NCBI RefSeq assembly: GCF_007679345.1
Contig: NZ_VEGH01000003.1
Location: 372,001 to 436,000, forward strand
Direction: 5' to 3'
From: Cellulosimicrobium cellulans
GTDB taxonomy: Bacteria; Actinomycetota; Actinomycetes; Actinomycetales; Cellulomonadaceae
Length of the DNA stretch: 64,000 nucleotides
This document shows positions 16,085-24,543 of the stretch, one piece after another. Positions within the stretch are counted from its first letter, which is position 1. Each line of letters begins with the position of its first letter. Both the position numbers and the translations under genes were made by a program. Under the pieces are notes generated by a model. It was given only the letters and a program-made list of their open reading frames with translations, was not told where the DNA came from and ran no database searches.

Positions 16085-16705
16085 GTGCCCGCCTCCCTCG
16101 CCGCCGCGCTCACCGGCCTCGCCTTCGGCCTGTCGCTCATCGTCGCCATCGGCGCGCAGAACGCGTTCGTGCTGCGCACCGGCCTGCGCCGCGAGCACGT
16201 GCTGCCGGTCGTCGCGGTGTGCGCCCTGTCCGACGCGGCGCTGATCGCCGCCGGGGTCGCCGGGCTCGGCACCCTCGTCGACCAGCACCCGGCCGTCCTG
16301 ACGGTGGCCCGGCTGGCGGGGGCGGCGTTCCTGCTCGGCTACGCCGTCGTGGCGGCCCGGCGGGCGCTGCGCCCCGGCGCGGCGCTCACCGCCGGGGACG
16401 GCCAGGAGGCCCCCCGCCGGGTCTGGCAGGTCGTCGCGACCTGCCTCGCGCTGACCTGGCTCAACCCGCACGTGTACCTGGACACCGTGGTGCTGCTCGG
16501 CTCGGTGGCCGGCGCCCACGGCGACGACCGCTGGTGGTTCGGTGCCGGCGCGGTGCTGGGGAGCCTGCTGTGGTTCACCGGCCTCGGGTACGGCGCGCGG
16601 CTGCTGCGCCCGGTGTTCGCCCGGCCGGGGGCGTGGCGGGTGCTCGACGCGGTGATCGCGCTCGTGATGGCGGCCATCGCGGCGAGCCTGCTGCTCGGTC
16701 TGTGA
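16085..16705 (+). CDS. lysE: LysE/ArgO-family amino-acid exporter
   Basis: A 206-aa inner-membrane protein of the LysE superfamily, which exports basic amino acids when their internal level rises. About six hydrophobic segments are visible. The N-terminal family block is LSLIVAIGAQNAFVLRTGL, and the characteristic TWLNPHVYLDTVVLLGS lies mid-protein. GTG 16085 is chosen because of the TACCGT element 7 nt upstream; an ATG at 16055 would place the -10 inside the gene. It is transcribed divergently from lysG across a 120-bp gap with a LysR-type dyad, matching the LysG-LysE arrangement known in Corynebacterium and the ArgP-ArgO pair in enterobacteria. Confidence 0.88.
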   Translation: MPASLAAALTGLAFGLSLIVAIGAQNAFVLRTGLRREHVLPVVAVCALSDAALIAAGVAGLGTLVDQHPAVLTVARLAGAAFLLGYAVVAARRALRPGAALTAGDGQEAPRRVWQVVATCLALTWLNPHVYLDTVVLLGSVAGAHGDDRWWFGAGAVLGSLLWFTGLGYGARLLRPVFARPGAWRVLDAVIALVMAAIAASLLLGL

Positions 16706-16758
16706 GCGCGGGTCCCGCGGGCGCGGGGGCGGCGAGCGGTGCGGGGGCCCGTCCCCGG

Positions 16759-18204
16759 TCAGGCCCGCGCCGCCGCCGCGGCCCGCCGCCGCCGGACCAG
16801 CGCCGTCACCCCGTAGATCCCCACCACGGCGGCGACCAGCCCCGCGGTCGACAGCAGCTGGCCCCGCGCGGACCCGTCCGCGAGCATCAGCGCCACGAGC
16901 CCGGCCAGCGCCGCGAGCGTCGCCCAGGTCAGCCACGGGTAGCCCCACATCCGCAGCGGCAGCTCCTCCCCGCGCGCCCGCGCCTCCGCCTCGAGCCGCG
17001 GCCGCAGCCGCAGCTGGGCGACCGCCACCAGCACCCACACCACCAGCAGCGCCGCGCCGACCGCGTTGAGCAGGATGCCCAGCAGCGTGTCCGGCAGCGC
17101 CCAGTTCAGCCCGACGGCGACGACGCCGAACGCCACCGACACGAGCACGGCGACCCACGGGACGTCGCGGCCGGACACCCGGCGCAGCACCGCGGGCCCG
17201 TCGCCGCGGGCGGCCAGCGAGTACGCCATCCGGGACGTCGCGTACACGTTCGCGTTGAAGGCCGACAGCAGCGCCACGACCACCACGGCCTCCATCAGCC
17301 GCGCCGCACCGGGCAGGCCGGCCACGTCGAGCACCGCCACGAACGGGCCCTCCTGCAGGACCGGGGCGTCCCACGGCAGCACCAGCACCATGATCGCCAC
17401 CGAGCCGACGTAGAACAGCAGGATGCGCCACAGGATCGTCCGGGTGGCCCGGCCGACCGCACGCTGCGGGTCCCTCGCCTCGGCGGCGGCGATCGTCACG
17501 ATCTCGATGCCGCCGAACGCGAACACCACGACCAGCAGCCCCGCCGCGACGCCGCCCACGCCCGCGGGCGCGAACCCGCCGTGGCCGAGCAGGTTCGTCG
17601 TCCCGACGGGATCGGTCCCGGGCAGCAGGCCCAGCACGAGCAGGACGCCGAGCACGAGGAACACGACGATCGCCGCGACCTTCACCAGCGCGAACCAGAA
17701 CTCGAGCTCGCCGAACTTGCGCACCCCCGCGAGGTTCGCCACGGCGAACACGGCGACGACGACCAGCGCGACCAGCCACTGCGGGACGCCGGGCGCCCAG
17801 CCGGTGACGATCCGGGCCACGCCGGTGACCTCGGCGCCGAGCACCATGATCAGCGTGAACCAGTAGACCCAGCCGAGGGTGAACCCGGCCCACCGACCGA
17901 GCGCCGCCTCGGCGTACACGGAGAACGACCCGCTCGCGGGCAGGGCGGACGCCATCTCGGCGAGCATGCGCATGACCAGCACGACGAGCACGCCGGCCAG
18001 CGCGTAGGACACCAGCACCGCCGGGCCCGCGGTCGCGATGCCGACCCCGCTGCCGAGGAACAGCCCGGCACCGATCGCGGAGCCGAGCCCCATCATCGTC
18101 AGGTGCCGGGTACGCAGCCCGTGGCCGAGGTGCTCGGCCGGGGCGGGCGTGGCGGACGGGGCGGTGGACGGTGCGGTGGACCGTGCGGGGGTGGCGCGGG
18201 GCAT
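16759..18204 (-). CDS. APC-superfamily amino-acid permease
   Basis: A 481-aa permease with about 12 hydrophobic segments. The amino-acid/GABA permease signature is near the N-terminus: HLTMMGLGSAIGAGLFLGSG (residues ~37-56), where the unwound TM1 binds the substrate amino group. The block VYWFTLIMVLGAEVTGVARI and the segment AFGGIEIVTIAAAEARDPQR also fit the AAT subfamily (GabP, AnsP, ProY relatives). The substrate cannot be named. The start at 18204 is supported by a GAGGAA ribosome site about 6 nt upstream on the minus strand; ATG 18240 lacks one. It is convergent with lysE; the 53-bp gap is GC-rich with no clear long stem. Confidence 0.85.
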   Translation of the reverse strand: MPRATPARSTAPSTAPSATPAPAEHLGHGLRTRHLTMMGLGSAIGAGLFLGSGVGIATAGPAVLVSYALAGVLVVLVMRMLAEMASALPASGSFSVYAEAALGRWAGFTLGWVYWFTLIMVLGAEVTGVARIVTGWAPGVPQWLVALVVVAVFAVANLAGVRKFGELEFWFALVKVAAIVVFLVLGVLLVLGLLPGTDPVGTTNLLGHGGFAPAGVGGVAAGLLVVVFAFGGIEIVTIAAAEARDPQRAVGRATRTILWRILLFYVGSVAIMVLVLPWDAPVLQEGPFVAVLDVAGLPGAARLMEAVVVVALLSAFNANVYATSRMAYSLAARGDGPAVLRRVSGRDVPWVAVLVSVAFGVVAVGLNWALPDTLLGILLNAVGAALLVVWVLVAVAQLRLRPRLEAEARARGEELPLRMWGYPWLTWATLAALAGLVALMLADGSARGQLLSTAGLVAAVVGIYGVTALVRRRRAAAAARA

Positions 18205-18316
18205 GCGGCTTCCTCGTGCGGGGTGCGGGTCCGGCGGCACGGGCCGGTACGGCCGTCGCCGGGTGCCGGCCGCGGTCGCCGGGCCGGCGCCCTACCGTAG
18301 CGGGACCGCGCGTCCG

Positions 18317-20026
18317 CTACCGACCGCCGCGCTCCCGCGAGCGCCGCCACCGGCTCAGGCGCTCGTCGAACCGCCGGTCCACCCGGTGGTCGACCTGGCG
18401 GGACAGCTGCCGGGACACCTGCTCGTCGATCTGGGCGCGCAGCTGGCGCCGCTCGGCGCGCAGGAACGCGGTGTGCTCGGCGTGCAGCGCGCGGGAGGTG
18501 GACACCACCATGCCGATCATCACCACGCTGAACGGCAGGGCGATCAGGATGGCCGCCGTCTGCAGGGCGGTCAGCCCGCCGGCCAGCAGCAGGGCGATCG
18601 CGAGGACGCCGCCGAGCGCCGCCCACACGACGCGCAGCGGGGTGGGCGGGTGCGGGTCGCCGCCCGCCGAGAGCATCGACACCACGAGCGCGCCGGAGTC
18701 CGCGGACGTGATGAAGAACAGGGCGACCAGGACGATCGCGCCGATCGACAGCACCGTCCCGCCCGGCAGCCCCGCGAGCAGGTCGAACAGCGCGTTCTCC
18801 GGGACGACCTCGCCGCCCGGGCCGACCAGCCCGCCGCCGCCGAACAGCTCGCGGTGCAGCGCCGAGCCGCCGAGCACGGAGAACCACAGGAAGCACACGA
18901 TCGTCGGGACCAGGAGCACGCCGCCGACGAACTCCCGGACGGTCCGCCCGCGCGAGATCCGCGCGATGAACACGCCCACGAACGGGGACCAGGAGATCCA
19001 CCAGCCCCAGTAGAACGTCGTCCACGCGGCCTGCCAGGCCTCGCCCTCCGCACCCGAGTACGCCGACACGTTGAACATGAGCGGGATCGCCTGCGACAGG
19101 TAGGTGCCGATCGACTGCACGAACTCCCGCAGCAGGAACAGCGTCGGCCCCAGCAGCAGCACCGCCACGAGCAGCACGCCCGCCATCGACACGTTGATGT
19201 TCGACAGCCACTTCAGGCCCTTGTCCAGGCCGGACACCACCGAGAGCGTCGCCACCGCCGTGATCGCGACGATGAGGACGACCTGCAGGGCCGTCGAGCT
19301 CGTCGCGATCCCGGTGTGGTCGAGGCCCGCGGTGATCTGCAGGACGCCGAGGCCGAGCGACGTCGCCACGCCGAAGACCGTGCCCACGACCGCCGTGATG
19401 TCCACCGCGTCCCCGAGCCGGCCGCGCACCCGGTCGCCGAGCAGCGGCTCGAGCGACCAGCGGATCGACACCGGCCGCCCCTTGCGGTGCACGGTGTACG
19501 CGATGGACAGGCCGACGACCACGTAGATAGCCCAGGCGCTCAGGCCCCAGTGCAGGTACGTCTGCGACATCGCCGCCTGGGCGAGCTGCTCCGGGGTCCC
19601 GGTCACGCCGGGCTTGGGGTTCGCGTAGTGGCTCAGCGGCTCGGCCACGCCCCAGAACACGAGGCCGATGCCCATGCCGGTGGCGAACAGCATCGCGAAC
19701 CACGAGCCGAGGGGGTACTCGGGCTCGTCGTCGTCCTTCCCGAGCCGGATGTCCCCCCACCGGCCGGCGCCGAGCCAGATGGCGAAGGCCACGAAGCCCG
19801 CGACGAGGGCGACGTAGTACCAGCCGAACCCGCTGACCACGTCGGACTGCACCCGCCCGATGACGTCGCCCGCGGCGTCGGGGAACAGGATCGTGAACCC
19901 GGAGACGACGGCCACGACGGCGGTGGAGCCCCAGAACACGGCCCGGGACGTGCCCCACGGGCCGCGGCCGCCACCGGGTCGGGGCGCCGCCTCGTCAGCG
20001 GGGATGTCGGTCGTCGGTGTCGCCAC
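18317..20026 (-). CDS. BCCT-family glycine betaine/choline/carnitine transporter
   Basis: A 569-aa secondary transporter with 12 predicted membrane segments. Family signatures include GMGIGLVFWGVAEPLSHYANP-type sequence near residue 125, HWGLSAWAIYVVVGLSIAY, and the Trp-rich block WTTFYWGWWISWSPFVGVF that forms the aromatic substrate box. The C-terminus (last ~45 residues) is very rich in Arg, Gln and Glu, for example QVSRQLSRQVDHRVDRRFDE. It resembles the cytoplasmic osmosensor tail of BetP. It probably imports compatible solutes with Na+ during osmotic stress. GTG 20026 has an AGAGGAC ribosome site. A TAGGGT -10 element lies about 40 nt upstream on the minus strand. Confidence 0.88.
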   Translation of the reverse strand: MATPTTDIPADEAAPRPGGGRGPWGTSRAVFWGSTAVVAVVSGFTILFPDAAGDVIGRVQSDVVSGFGWYYVALVAGFVAFAIWLGAGRWGDIRLGKDDDEPEYPLGSWFAMLFATGMGIGLVFWGVAEPLSHYANPKPGVTGTPEQLAQAAMSQTYLHWGLSAWAIYVVVGLSIAYTVHRKGRPVSIRWSLEPLLGDRVRGRLGDAVDITAVVGTVFGVATSLGLGVLQITAGLDHTGIATSSTALQVVLIVAITAVATLSVVSGLDKGLKWLSNINVSMAGVLLVAVLLLGPTLFLLREFVQSIGTYLSQAIPLMFNVSAYSGAEGEAWQAAWTTFYWGWWISWSPFVGVFIARISRGRTVREFVGGVLLVPTIVCFLWFSVLGGSALHRELFGGGGLVGPGGEVVPENALFDLLAGLPGGTVLSIGAIVLVALFFITSADSGALVVSMLSAGGDPHPPTPLRVVWAALGGVLAIALLLAGGLTALQTAAILIALPFSVVMIGMVVSTSRALHAEHTAFLRAERRQLRAQIDEQVSRQLSRQVDHRVDRRFDERLSRWRRSRERGGR

Positions 20027-20158
20027 GGGGGTCCTCTCGGCGGTCGGCGCGGGGCGGCGACCACCCTAACCACGCAGGTCACCACCCACCACAGGATCGT
20101 CCCGCCCCTCGCACCGCGCAGGGCGGGCGCTCGCCGTGCGGCTGCGGGCGGCCGGACC

Positions 20159-20164
20159 TACCGT
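20159..20164 (+). promoter_or_regulatory. -10 element for leaderless DUF3072 gene
   Basis: TACCGT ends 7 nt before ATG 20172. Confidence 0.5.
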
Positions 20165-20171
20165 GACCGGC

Positions 20172-20384
20172 ATGAGCGAGCAGACCCCCGACCCCACCAC
20201 CGACGCCACCAAGGACCCGTCCGACTGGGTCACCGGCGACGAGCCGATGACCGGCCCGCAGGACTCCTACCTGCACACCCTCGCCCGCGAGGCCGGCGAG
20301 GAGGTCCCCGAGGGCCTGACGAAGGCGCAGGCGTCTGAGATGATCGACCGGCTCCAGGGCGAGACCGGGCGGGGCGCGAGCTGA
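20172..20384 (+). CDS. DUF3072 small protein
   Basis: A 70-aa acidic soluble protein. The block DPSDWVTGDEPMTGPQDSYL followed by TLAREAGEEVP and a helical LTKAQASEMIDRLQGETG is the DUF3072 pattern, a short domain widespread in actinomycetes with no established function. The C-terminal part looks like a SAP-like helix pair, but that is only an impression. ATG 20172 follows a TACCGT element by 7 nt, suggesting leaderless expression. It is divergent from the BCCT transporter and convergent with the serine hydrolase, 18 bp between stops. Confidence 0.8.
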   Translation: MSEQTPDPTTDATKDPSDWVTGDEPMTGPQDSYLHTLAREAGEEVPEGLTKAQASEMIDRLQGETGRGAS

Positions 20385-20402
20385 CCCGCCGGCCCTCCCC
20401 CG

Positions 20403-21434
20403 TCAGTCCCCCTCGGGCTCCCGCAGCACCGGCCACGCGCCGTCGGACGTGTTCGCGATCACGGTGACCGTGACGCCGGTCCCCGGGTCGTGCCGCGTCC
20501 GCGCCGACACCCCCGCGTCGTAGCCCTCCAGGACCAGGTCGGCCGAGTCCGGCCCCAGCCAGAACCCGCGCCCGTAGCGCATCCCCTCGTCCTCGACGAC
20601 GTGCAGCGGCTCGGTCAACCGCGCCACGGTGGCCGGGGACACGATCCGCCCGCCGGTCAGGGCGGCCCAGAACGCGGCGAGGTCGGCCGCGGTGGTCGCG
20701 AGACCCCCGTCGCCGCTCCCCCGCACCGGCAGGTGCAGCACGTTGGTCCGGGGCCCGTCGGCGTCCAGGTAGCCGACCGCCAGGTCCGCCGCCGGCTCGT
20801 CCGACCGCGGGAAGCCGGTACGCGTCATCCCGGCCGGCCCGAGGACCCGCTGCGCCACGAGGTCGGGGAACGGCACTCCCGCGACCCGCTGCGCGACGAG
20901 CGCCAGCAGCACGAAGCCGGAGTTGTTGTACGCGAACACCGCGCCCGGCTCGGACACCTGCGGGTGCGGAGCGAGCATCGGCAGGTAGGCCTCGGTGTCG
21001 TCCAGCGCGTGCGGCGGCACGGTCAGCACGTAGTCGGTGATCTGCCCGTCGCCGTTCTCGTCCAGGTAGTCGCCGATCCCGGACGTGTGCGCGAGCAGGT
21101 GGTCGACGGTGACCCGGTCGTCGACCAGCGGCAGGTCCTGACCCAGCACCGGCCGCACGCAGTCGTCCCAGCCCAGCCGCCCCTCCTCGACGAGCGAGGC
21201 GATCGTGAGCGCGGTGAAGCCCTTCGCGACGCTCGCGACGCCGAACCGGTGCTCGACGGAGGCCGCGACGCCGCGCGCCCGGTCGGCCCAGCCGTACGCC
21301 CGCGCGAACAGCACCTCCTCGCCCCGCGCGACGTGCACGACGCCGCTCAGGCCGGTGGCCTCGGCACGGGCGTGCAGGGCGGGACCGAGGTCCTCGGGGG
21401 CGGTCGTCGGGCGACGGTGCTCGGCGGTCGTCAT
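20403..21434 (-). CDS. Serine hydrolase, beta-lactamase class C/DD-peptidase fold
   Basis: A 343-aa member of the beta-lactamase-related serine hydrolases (esterases, D-aminopeptidases, class C-like). The SxxK nucleophile motif is SVAK in FGVASVAKGFTALTIASL (about residue 72). The second motif, YxN, is YNNSGFVLLALVAQRVAG. No signal peptide is apparent, so it is probably cytoplasmic and more likely an esterase or peptidase than a resistance enzyme. The minus-strand ATG 21434 is preceded by TACGGT at 6 nt, the recurring leaderless layout. Confidence 0.85.
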   Translation of the reverse strand: MTTAEHRRPTTAPEDLGPALHARAEATGLSGVVHVARGEEVLFARAYGWADRARGVAASVEHRFGVASVAKGFTALTIASLVEEGRLGWDDCVRPVLGQDLPLVDDRVTVDHLLAHTSGIGDYLDENGDGQITDYVLTVPPHALDDTEAYLPMLAPHPQVSEPGAVFAYNNSGFVLLALVAQRVAGVPFPDLVAQRVLGPAGMTRTGFPRSDEPAADLAVGYLDADGPRTNVLHLPVRGSGDGGLATTAADLAAFWAALTGGRIVSPATVARLTEPLHVVEDEGMRYGRGFWLGPDSADLVLEGYDAGVSARTRHDPGTGVTVTVIANTSDGAWPVLREPEGD

Positions 21435-21440
21435 GCGGCG

Positions 21441-21446
21441 ACCGTA
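21441..21446 (-). promoter_or_regulatory. -10 element for leaderless serine hydrolase
   Basis: TACGGT on the minus strand ends 6 nt before the ATG at 21434. Confidence 0.5.
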
Positions 21447-21497
21447 CGGCGGCGGCCCACGGCGGGACCACCGGATATCGCGGTCGGGCCGCGGCCG

Positions 21498-22088
21498 TCA
21501 CCAGCCCCAGGACGAGTCCGGGTGCTGCTCGGGGCACGCGTCCGCCCCGTCCGGCAGCTTCTCGAAGTGCCACACCTCGTTCGCGTACGTCTGGCACAGG
21601 CCGAACTCCAGCCCGTGCTCCGCCAGCCAGTACGCGCCCTGGGTGGCGCCCACGTCGATCGCGAGGCCCTGGACGTGCGCGGACGTCTCCGGCGGCAGCA
21701 CCCACCGGTACGCCTCCGGCACGCCGTGCTTCGCCACCGCCTCGTCGACGAGCTGCTGCTGCTCCTCCGCGGTGCGCCTGCCCGAGGTGATCCGCAGCTC
21801 GACGTCCTCCGCCGCAGCGGCGTCGCGGGCCGCCTCGAACCGGGCGAGCAGGTCGGCGTCGACGCCGTCCGCCGGGCCGCCGACCGGGGCGCCGGGCTCA
21901 CCGGTCGGCGACCCGGGCAGCTCGCCGTCGGACGCGGCCGCGACGCGCGGGGGGCGCTCGGTCGCGCCCGCCGCCGAGCACCCGGAGGCGACGAGGGCCA
22001 CGAGGGTCAGCCCGGCCGCGGCCAGCGTCGGACGGCGACGGGTCCGTGCGGAGAGGGTGGGTCGGCGGGACGGTGCGTCGGTCGTCAT
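21498..22088 (-). CDS. VanY-like D-Ala-D-Ala carboxypeptidase lipoprotein (M15)
   Basis: A 196-aa secreted lipoprotein. The N-terminus has an Arg-rich stretch, a hydrophobic segment LAAAGLTLVALVASGCSA with lipobox ASGC (Cys about residue 37), then a Gly/Pro-rich linker. The M15 peptidase domain follows, with ELRITSGRRTAEEQQ, the zinc motif SxHxxGxAxD as SAHVQGLAIDVG, and the second His in EVWHFE. This family trims D-Ala or other residues from peptidoglycan stems outside the membrane. No van resistance genes are nearby, so a housekeeping cell-wall role is likely. Confidence 0.85.
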   Translation of the reverse strand: MTTDAPSRRPTLSARTRRRPTLAAAGLTLVALVASGCSAAGATERPPRVAAASDGELPGSPTGEPGAPVGGPADGVDADLLARFEAARDAAAAEDVELRITSGRRTAEEQQQLVDEAVAKHGVPEAYRWVLPPETSAHVQGLAIDVGATQGAYWLAEHGLEFGLCQTYANEVWHFEKLPDGADACPEQHPDSSWGW

Positions 22089-22182
22089 GCCTCGACGGTC
22101 CCGCGTGCGGCGGCCCGCGGCGTCGGCCCCCGGGCCGACCGGCGGACGCCCGGGTCCGTCCCCGGTCGCACGCGGCGGTGGT

Positions 22183-22198
22183 CCCGTCGTCCGACGGG
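22183..22198. promoter_or_regulatory. Small palindrome upstream of the VanY-like gene
   Basis: CCCGTCG and CGACGGG flank a 2-nt centre (16 bp, perfect). It lies in the 154-bp gap after the SpoU methyltransferase stop and before the VanY-like gene on the minus strand. It is operator-like or part of a terminator; a GGTCC-TCC-GGACC dyad follows within 20 bp. Confidence 0.3.
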
Positions 22199-22242
22199 GA
22201 GGGTCCTCCGGACCTCCGGCTGCGGAGGCGTGCGGCGCCGCG

Positions 22243-23085
22243 TCAGCCCCGCACGCGCGTCGCCCAGAACGCCACGGCCCCCGCGGCCGCCACGTTCAGC
22301 GAGTCCACCCCGCCCGCCATCGGGATGCGCACCGTGAGGTCCGCCGCGGCGACGGTCGCGGGCTTCAGGCCGTCACCCTCCGCGCCCAGCACGAGCGCCA
22401 GCCGCTCCGGCGGGCCCGCCTCCAGCGCGTCGAGGCTCACCGAGTCGTCCGACAGCGCGAGCGCGGCCGTGACGAAGCCCGCCTCCCGCAGCAGCTCGAT
22501 CCCACCCGGCCACGGGTCCACCCGGGTCCACGGGACCTGGAACACGGTGCCCATCGACACCCGCACGGACCGCCGGTACAGCGGGTCCGCGCAGCGCGGG
22601 GTGACGAGCACCGCGTCCACCCCGATCGCCGCTGCCGACCGGAACGCCGCGCCGACGTTCGTGTGGTCGACGACGTCCTCCAGCACCGCGACCCGGCGGG
22701 CCCCGGCGATGACGTCCGCCACGGCCGGCAGCGGCGGCCGGTGCATGGCCGCGAGCGCCCCGCGGTGCACGTGGAAGCCGGTGATGGCCTCGAGGACCGG
22801 CGGCTCGGCGACGTACACCCGCACCGGCTCGCCGTCCGGGTCCCGGGCCTCCAGCATCGCGGTGAGGTCGGGCAGCCAGCGCGGCGAGACGAGCACCGAC
22901 CGCGGCCGGTGCCCCGCGGCGAGCGCCCGGCCCAGCACCGTGGAGCTCTCCGCGATGTAGAGCCCCTTCTCGGGCTCGTGCCGCGAGCGCAGCGCCACGT
23001 CGGTCAGGGAGACGTAGTCGGCGAGCCGCTCGTCGTCGGGGTCGGTCAGGTGGACGATGTCGAGCGCGGGCACGCCCGCCATCAT
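22243..23085 (-). CDS. SpoU/TrmH-family RNA 2'-O-methyltransferase
   Basis: A 280-aa SPOUT methyltransferase using SAM to methylate ribose in tRNA or rRNA. The three SpoU motifs are in order: NVGAAFRSAAAIG (about residue 140), LALVLGAEGDGL, and IPMAGGVDSLNVAAAGAVAFW-type sequence at the end forming the trefoil knot. The N-terminal ~100 residues form the substrate-binding domain common to TrmH/RlmB-like proteins. The target nucleotide is unknown. Two adjacent ATGs (23085, 23082) follow a GGGGG run, so the start is uncertain by one codon. It begins 13 nt after the stop of the M20 gene on the same strand, so the two are probably co-transcribed. Confidence 0.85.
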   Translation of the reverse strand: MMAGVPALDIVHLTDPDDERLADYVSLTDVALRSRHEPEKGLYIAESSTVLGRALAAGHRPRSVLVSPRWLPDLTAMLEARDPDGEPVRVYVAEPPVLEAITGFHVHRGALAAMHRPPLPAVADVIAGARRVAVLEDVVDHTNVGAAFRSAAAIGVDAVLVTPRCADPLYRRSVRVSMGTVFQVPWTRVDPWPGGIELLREAGFVTAALALSDDSVSLDALEAGPPERLALVLGAEGDGLKPATVAAADLTVRIPMAGGVDSLNVAAAGAVAFWATRVRG

Positions 23086-23098
23086 CCCCCGGCGGCGA

Positions 23099-24397
23099 TC
23101 AGGCCAGGAACTCCAGCGCCGCGGCCACCAGCAGCCGGCGTCCCGCCGCGATCGTCGGCTCGTCGAGCGGCGCGAACTGGGCGGTGTGGTTGCCGGGGAC
23201 GGCCGCCGAGAACCCGGACACGTAGCCGTCCGGGAACAGCGCGGGGTCCATGCCGCCCCAGAACCAGAACGCGTAGGGCACGGGGTCGCCGTCGTAGCGC
23301 CCCTTCGGCAGCCCGTACTCGGAGAAGTCCTCGGAGCCCATCAGCGGCTCGGCGGTCCGGACGGCGCCCGCGGGCATGACGGCCTGCTGCGCCGCCATCA
23401 CGCGGTCGACGACCTCGGCGGTGTTCACGGTCGCGGGCGGGTTCTCCCGCATCGTGATGGTCGGCGGCTCGGGGCAGCCCGCGGCCGCGGCCTCCGCGCC
23501 GACGATGCGCTCGACGGCGGCCACGGCACGCGCCATCGACGCGTCCGACCGGGCGCGCAGGTTCACGGTGAAGGTGGCGGTGTCCGGGATGATGTTCGAC
23601 TTCGTGCCGGCGTGGAACGTGCCGACGGTGACGACCAGCGGGTCCTCCGGGGAGGTCTCCCGCGCGGCGATCGTCTGCAGCCGGGTGATCGCGTACGCGG
23701 CGGTCAGGATCGGGTCGACGGTGACGAACGGGCGGGAGCCGTGCCCGCCGCGTCCGTGGATCGTCACGTCCAGGGTCGCCGCCGCGGCCATGAGCAGGCC
23801 GCGGGAGTGGTTCGCCACCCCGGCGGGCAGCGGGCCGACGTGCTGGCCGAGCGCGACGTCCGGCTTCGGGAACCGGGTGAACAGGCCGTCGGCGAGCATG
23901 GCGCTCGCGCCGGTCGCCGTCTCCTCCGCCGGCTGACCGACCACCAGGAGCGTCCCGGCCCAGACGTCCCGCGCGCCGGCGAGGGTGTCCACCGCCGCGG
24001 CGAGCGCCGTCACGTGCATGTCGTGGCCGCAGGCGTGCATGGTGGCGACCGTCTCCCCCGCGGGGTTCACGTCCGTGTGCCGGCTCTGGTACGGCAGGCC
24101 CGTCTCCTCCAGGACGGGCAGGCCGTCCATGTCGGCGCGGAGCATGACCACGGGGCCCTCGCCGTTGCGCAGCACCCCGACGACGCCGGTCCCGCCGACG
24201 CCCTCGCTGACCTCGAGCCCGGAGGCGCGCAGCTCGGCCGCGAGCGCCGCGGCGGTGCGGTGCTCCCGCCCCGACAGCTCGGGGTGCGCGTGCAGGTCCC
24301 GGTACAGGTCCCGCCAGTGCCCGTCGCGGGTGTCCGCGGCGTCCAGGACGCGGCCAGCGCGCGTGCGGTCGGCGGGTGGGGCGGTGTCCAGGGCCAT
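23099..24397 (-). CDS. M20-family amidohydrolase (hippurate/IAA-amino-acid hydrolase type)
   Basis: A 432-aa di-metal amidohydrolase of the M20D branch, which cleaves N-acyl amino acids. Metal and catalytic motifs are MLRADMDGLPVLEETG, MHACGHDMHVTAL and GQPAEETATGA (general base Glu pair). The dimerisation-domain block HGRGGHGSRPFVTVDPI and the C-terminal MGSEDFSEYG also match. The start at 24397 (ATG, MALDT) is supported because upstream residues to 24520 look non-coding. It precedes the SpoU methyltransferase with a 13-bp gap and is divergent from the SARP regulator; a TAGCGT element lies about 40 nt upstream on the minus strand. Confidence 0.87.
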   Translation of the reverse strand: MALDTAPPADRTRAGRVLDAADTRDGHWRDLYRDLHAHPELSGREHRTAAALAAELRASGLEVSEGVGGTGVVGVLRNGEGPVVMLRADMDGLPVLEETGLPYQSRHTDVNPAGETVATMHACGHDMHVTALAAAVDTLAGARDVWAGTLLVVGQPAEETATGASAMLADGLFTRFPKPDVALGQHVGPLPAGVANHSRGLLMAAAATLDVTIHGRGGHGSRPFVTVDPILTAAYAITRLQTIAARETSPEDPLVVTVGTFHAGTKSNIIPDTATFTVNLRARSDASMARAVAAVERIVGAEAAAAGCPEPPTITMRENPPATVNTAEVVDRVMAAQQAVMPAGAVRTAEPLMGSEDFSEYGLPKGRYDGDPVPYAFWFWGGMDPALFPDGYVSGFSAAVPGNHTAQFAPLDEPTIAAGRRLLVAAALEFLA

Positions 24398-24543
24398 GCG
24401 GCGGGGTCCCTTCGGGTGCGGTCGGCGGTCCTGCCGCACGCTACCCCGGGACCGGCGGCGCCCGCCGTGCCGTTCCGGCGCCCACCTGCACCGCCGCGCG
24501 GCACCCCTTGCCCTGCGCACCCGCCGGGGGCCACCATCGGCCC

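Noticed and set aside
21498..22088. Vancomycin-resistance carboxypeptidase
   Set aside because: The M15 domain is VanY-like, but no vanHAX or vanRS genes are adjacent; a housekeeping wall role is more likely.
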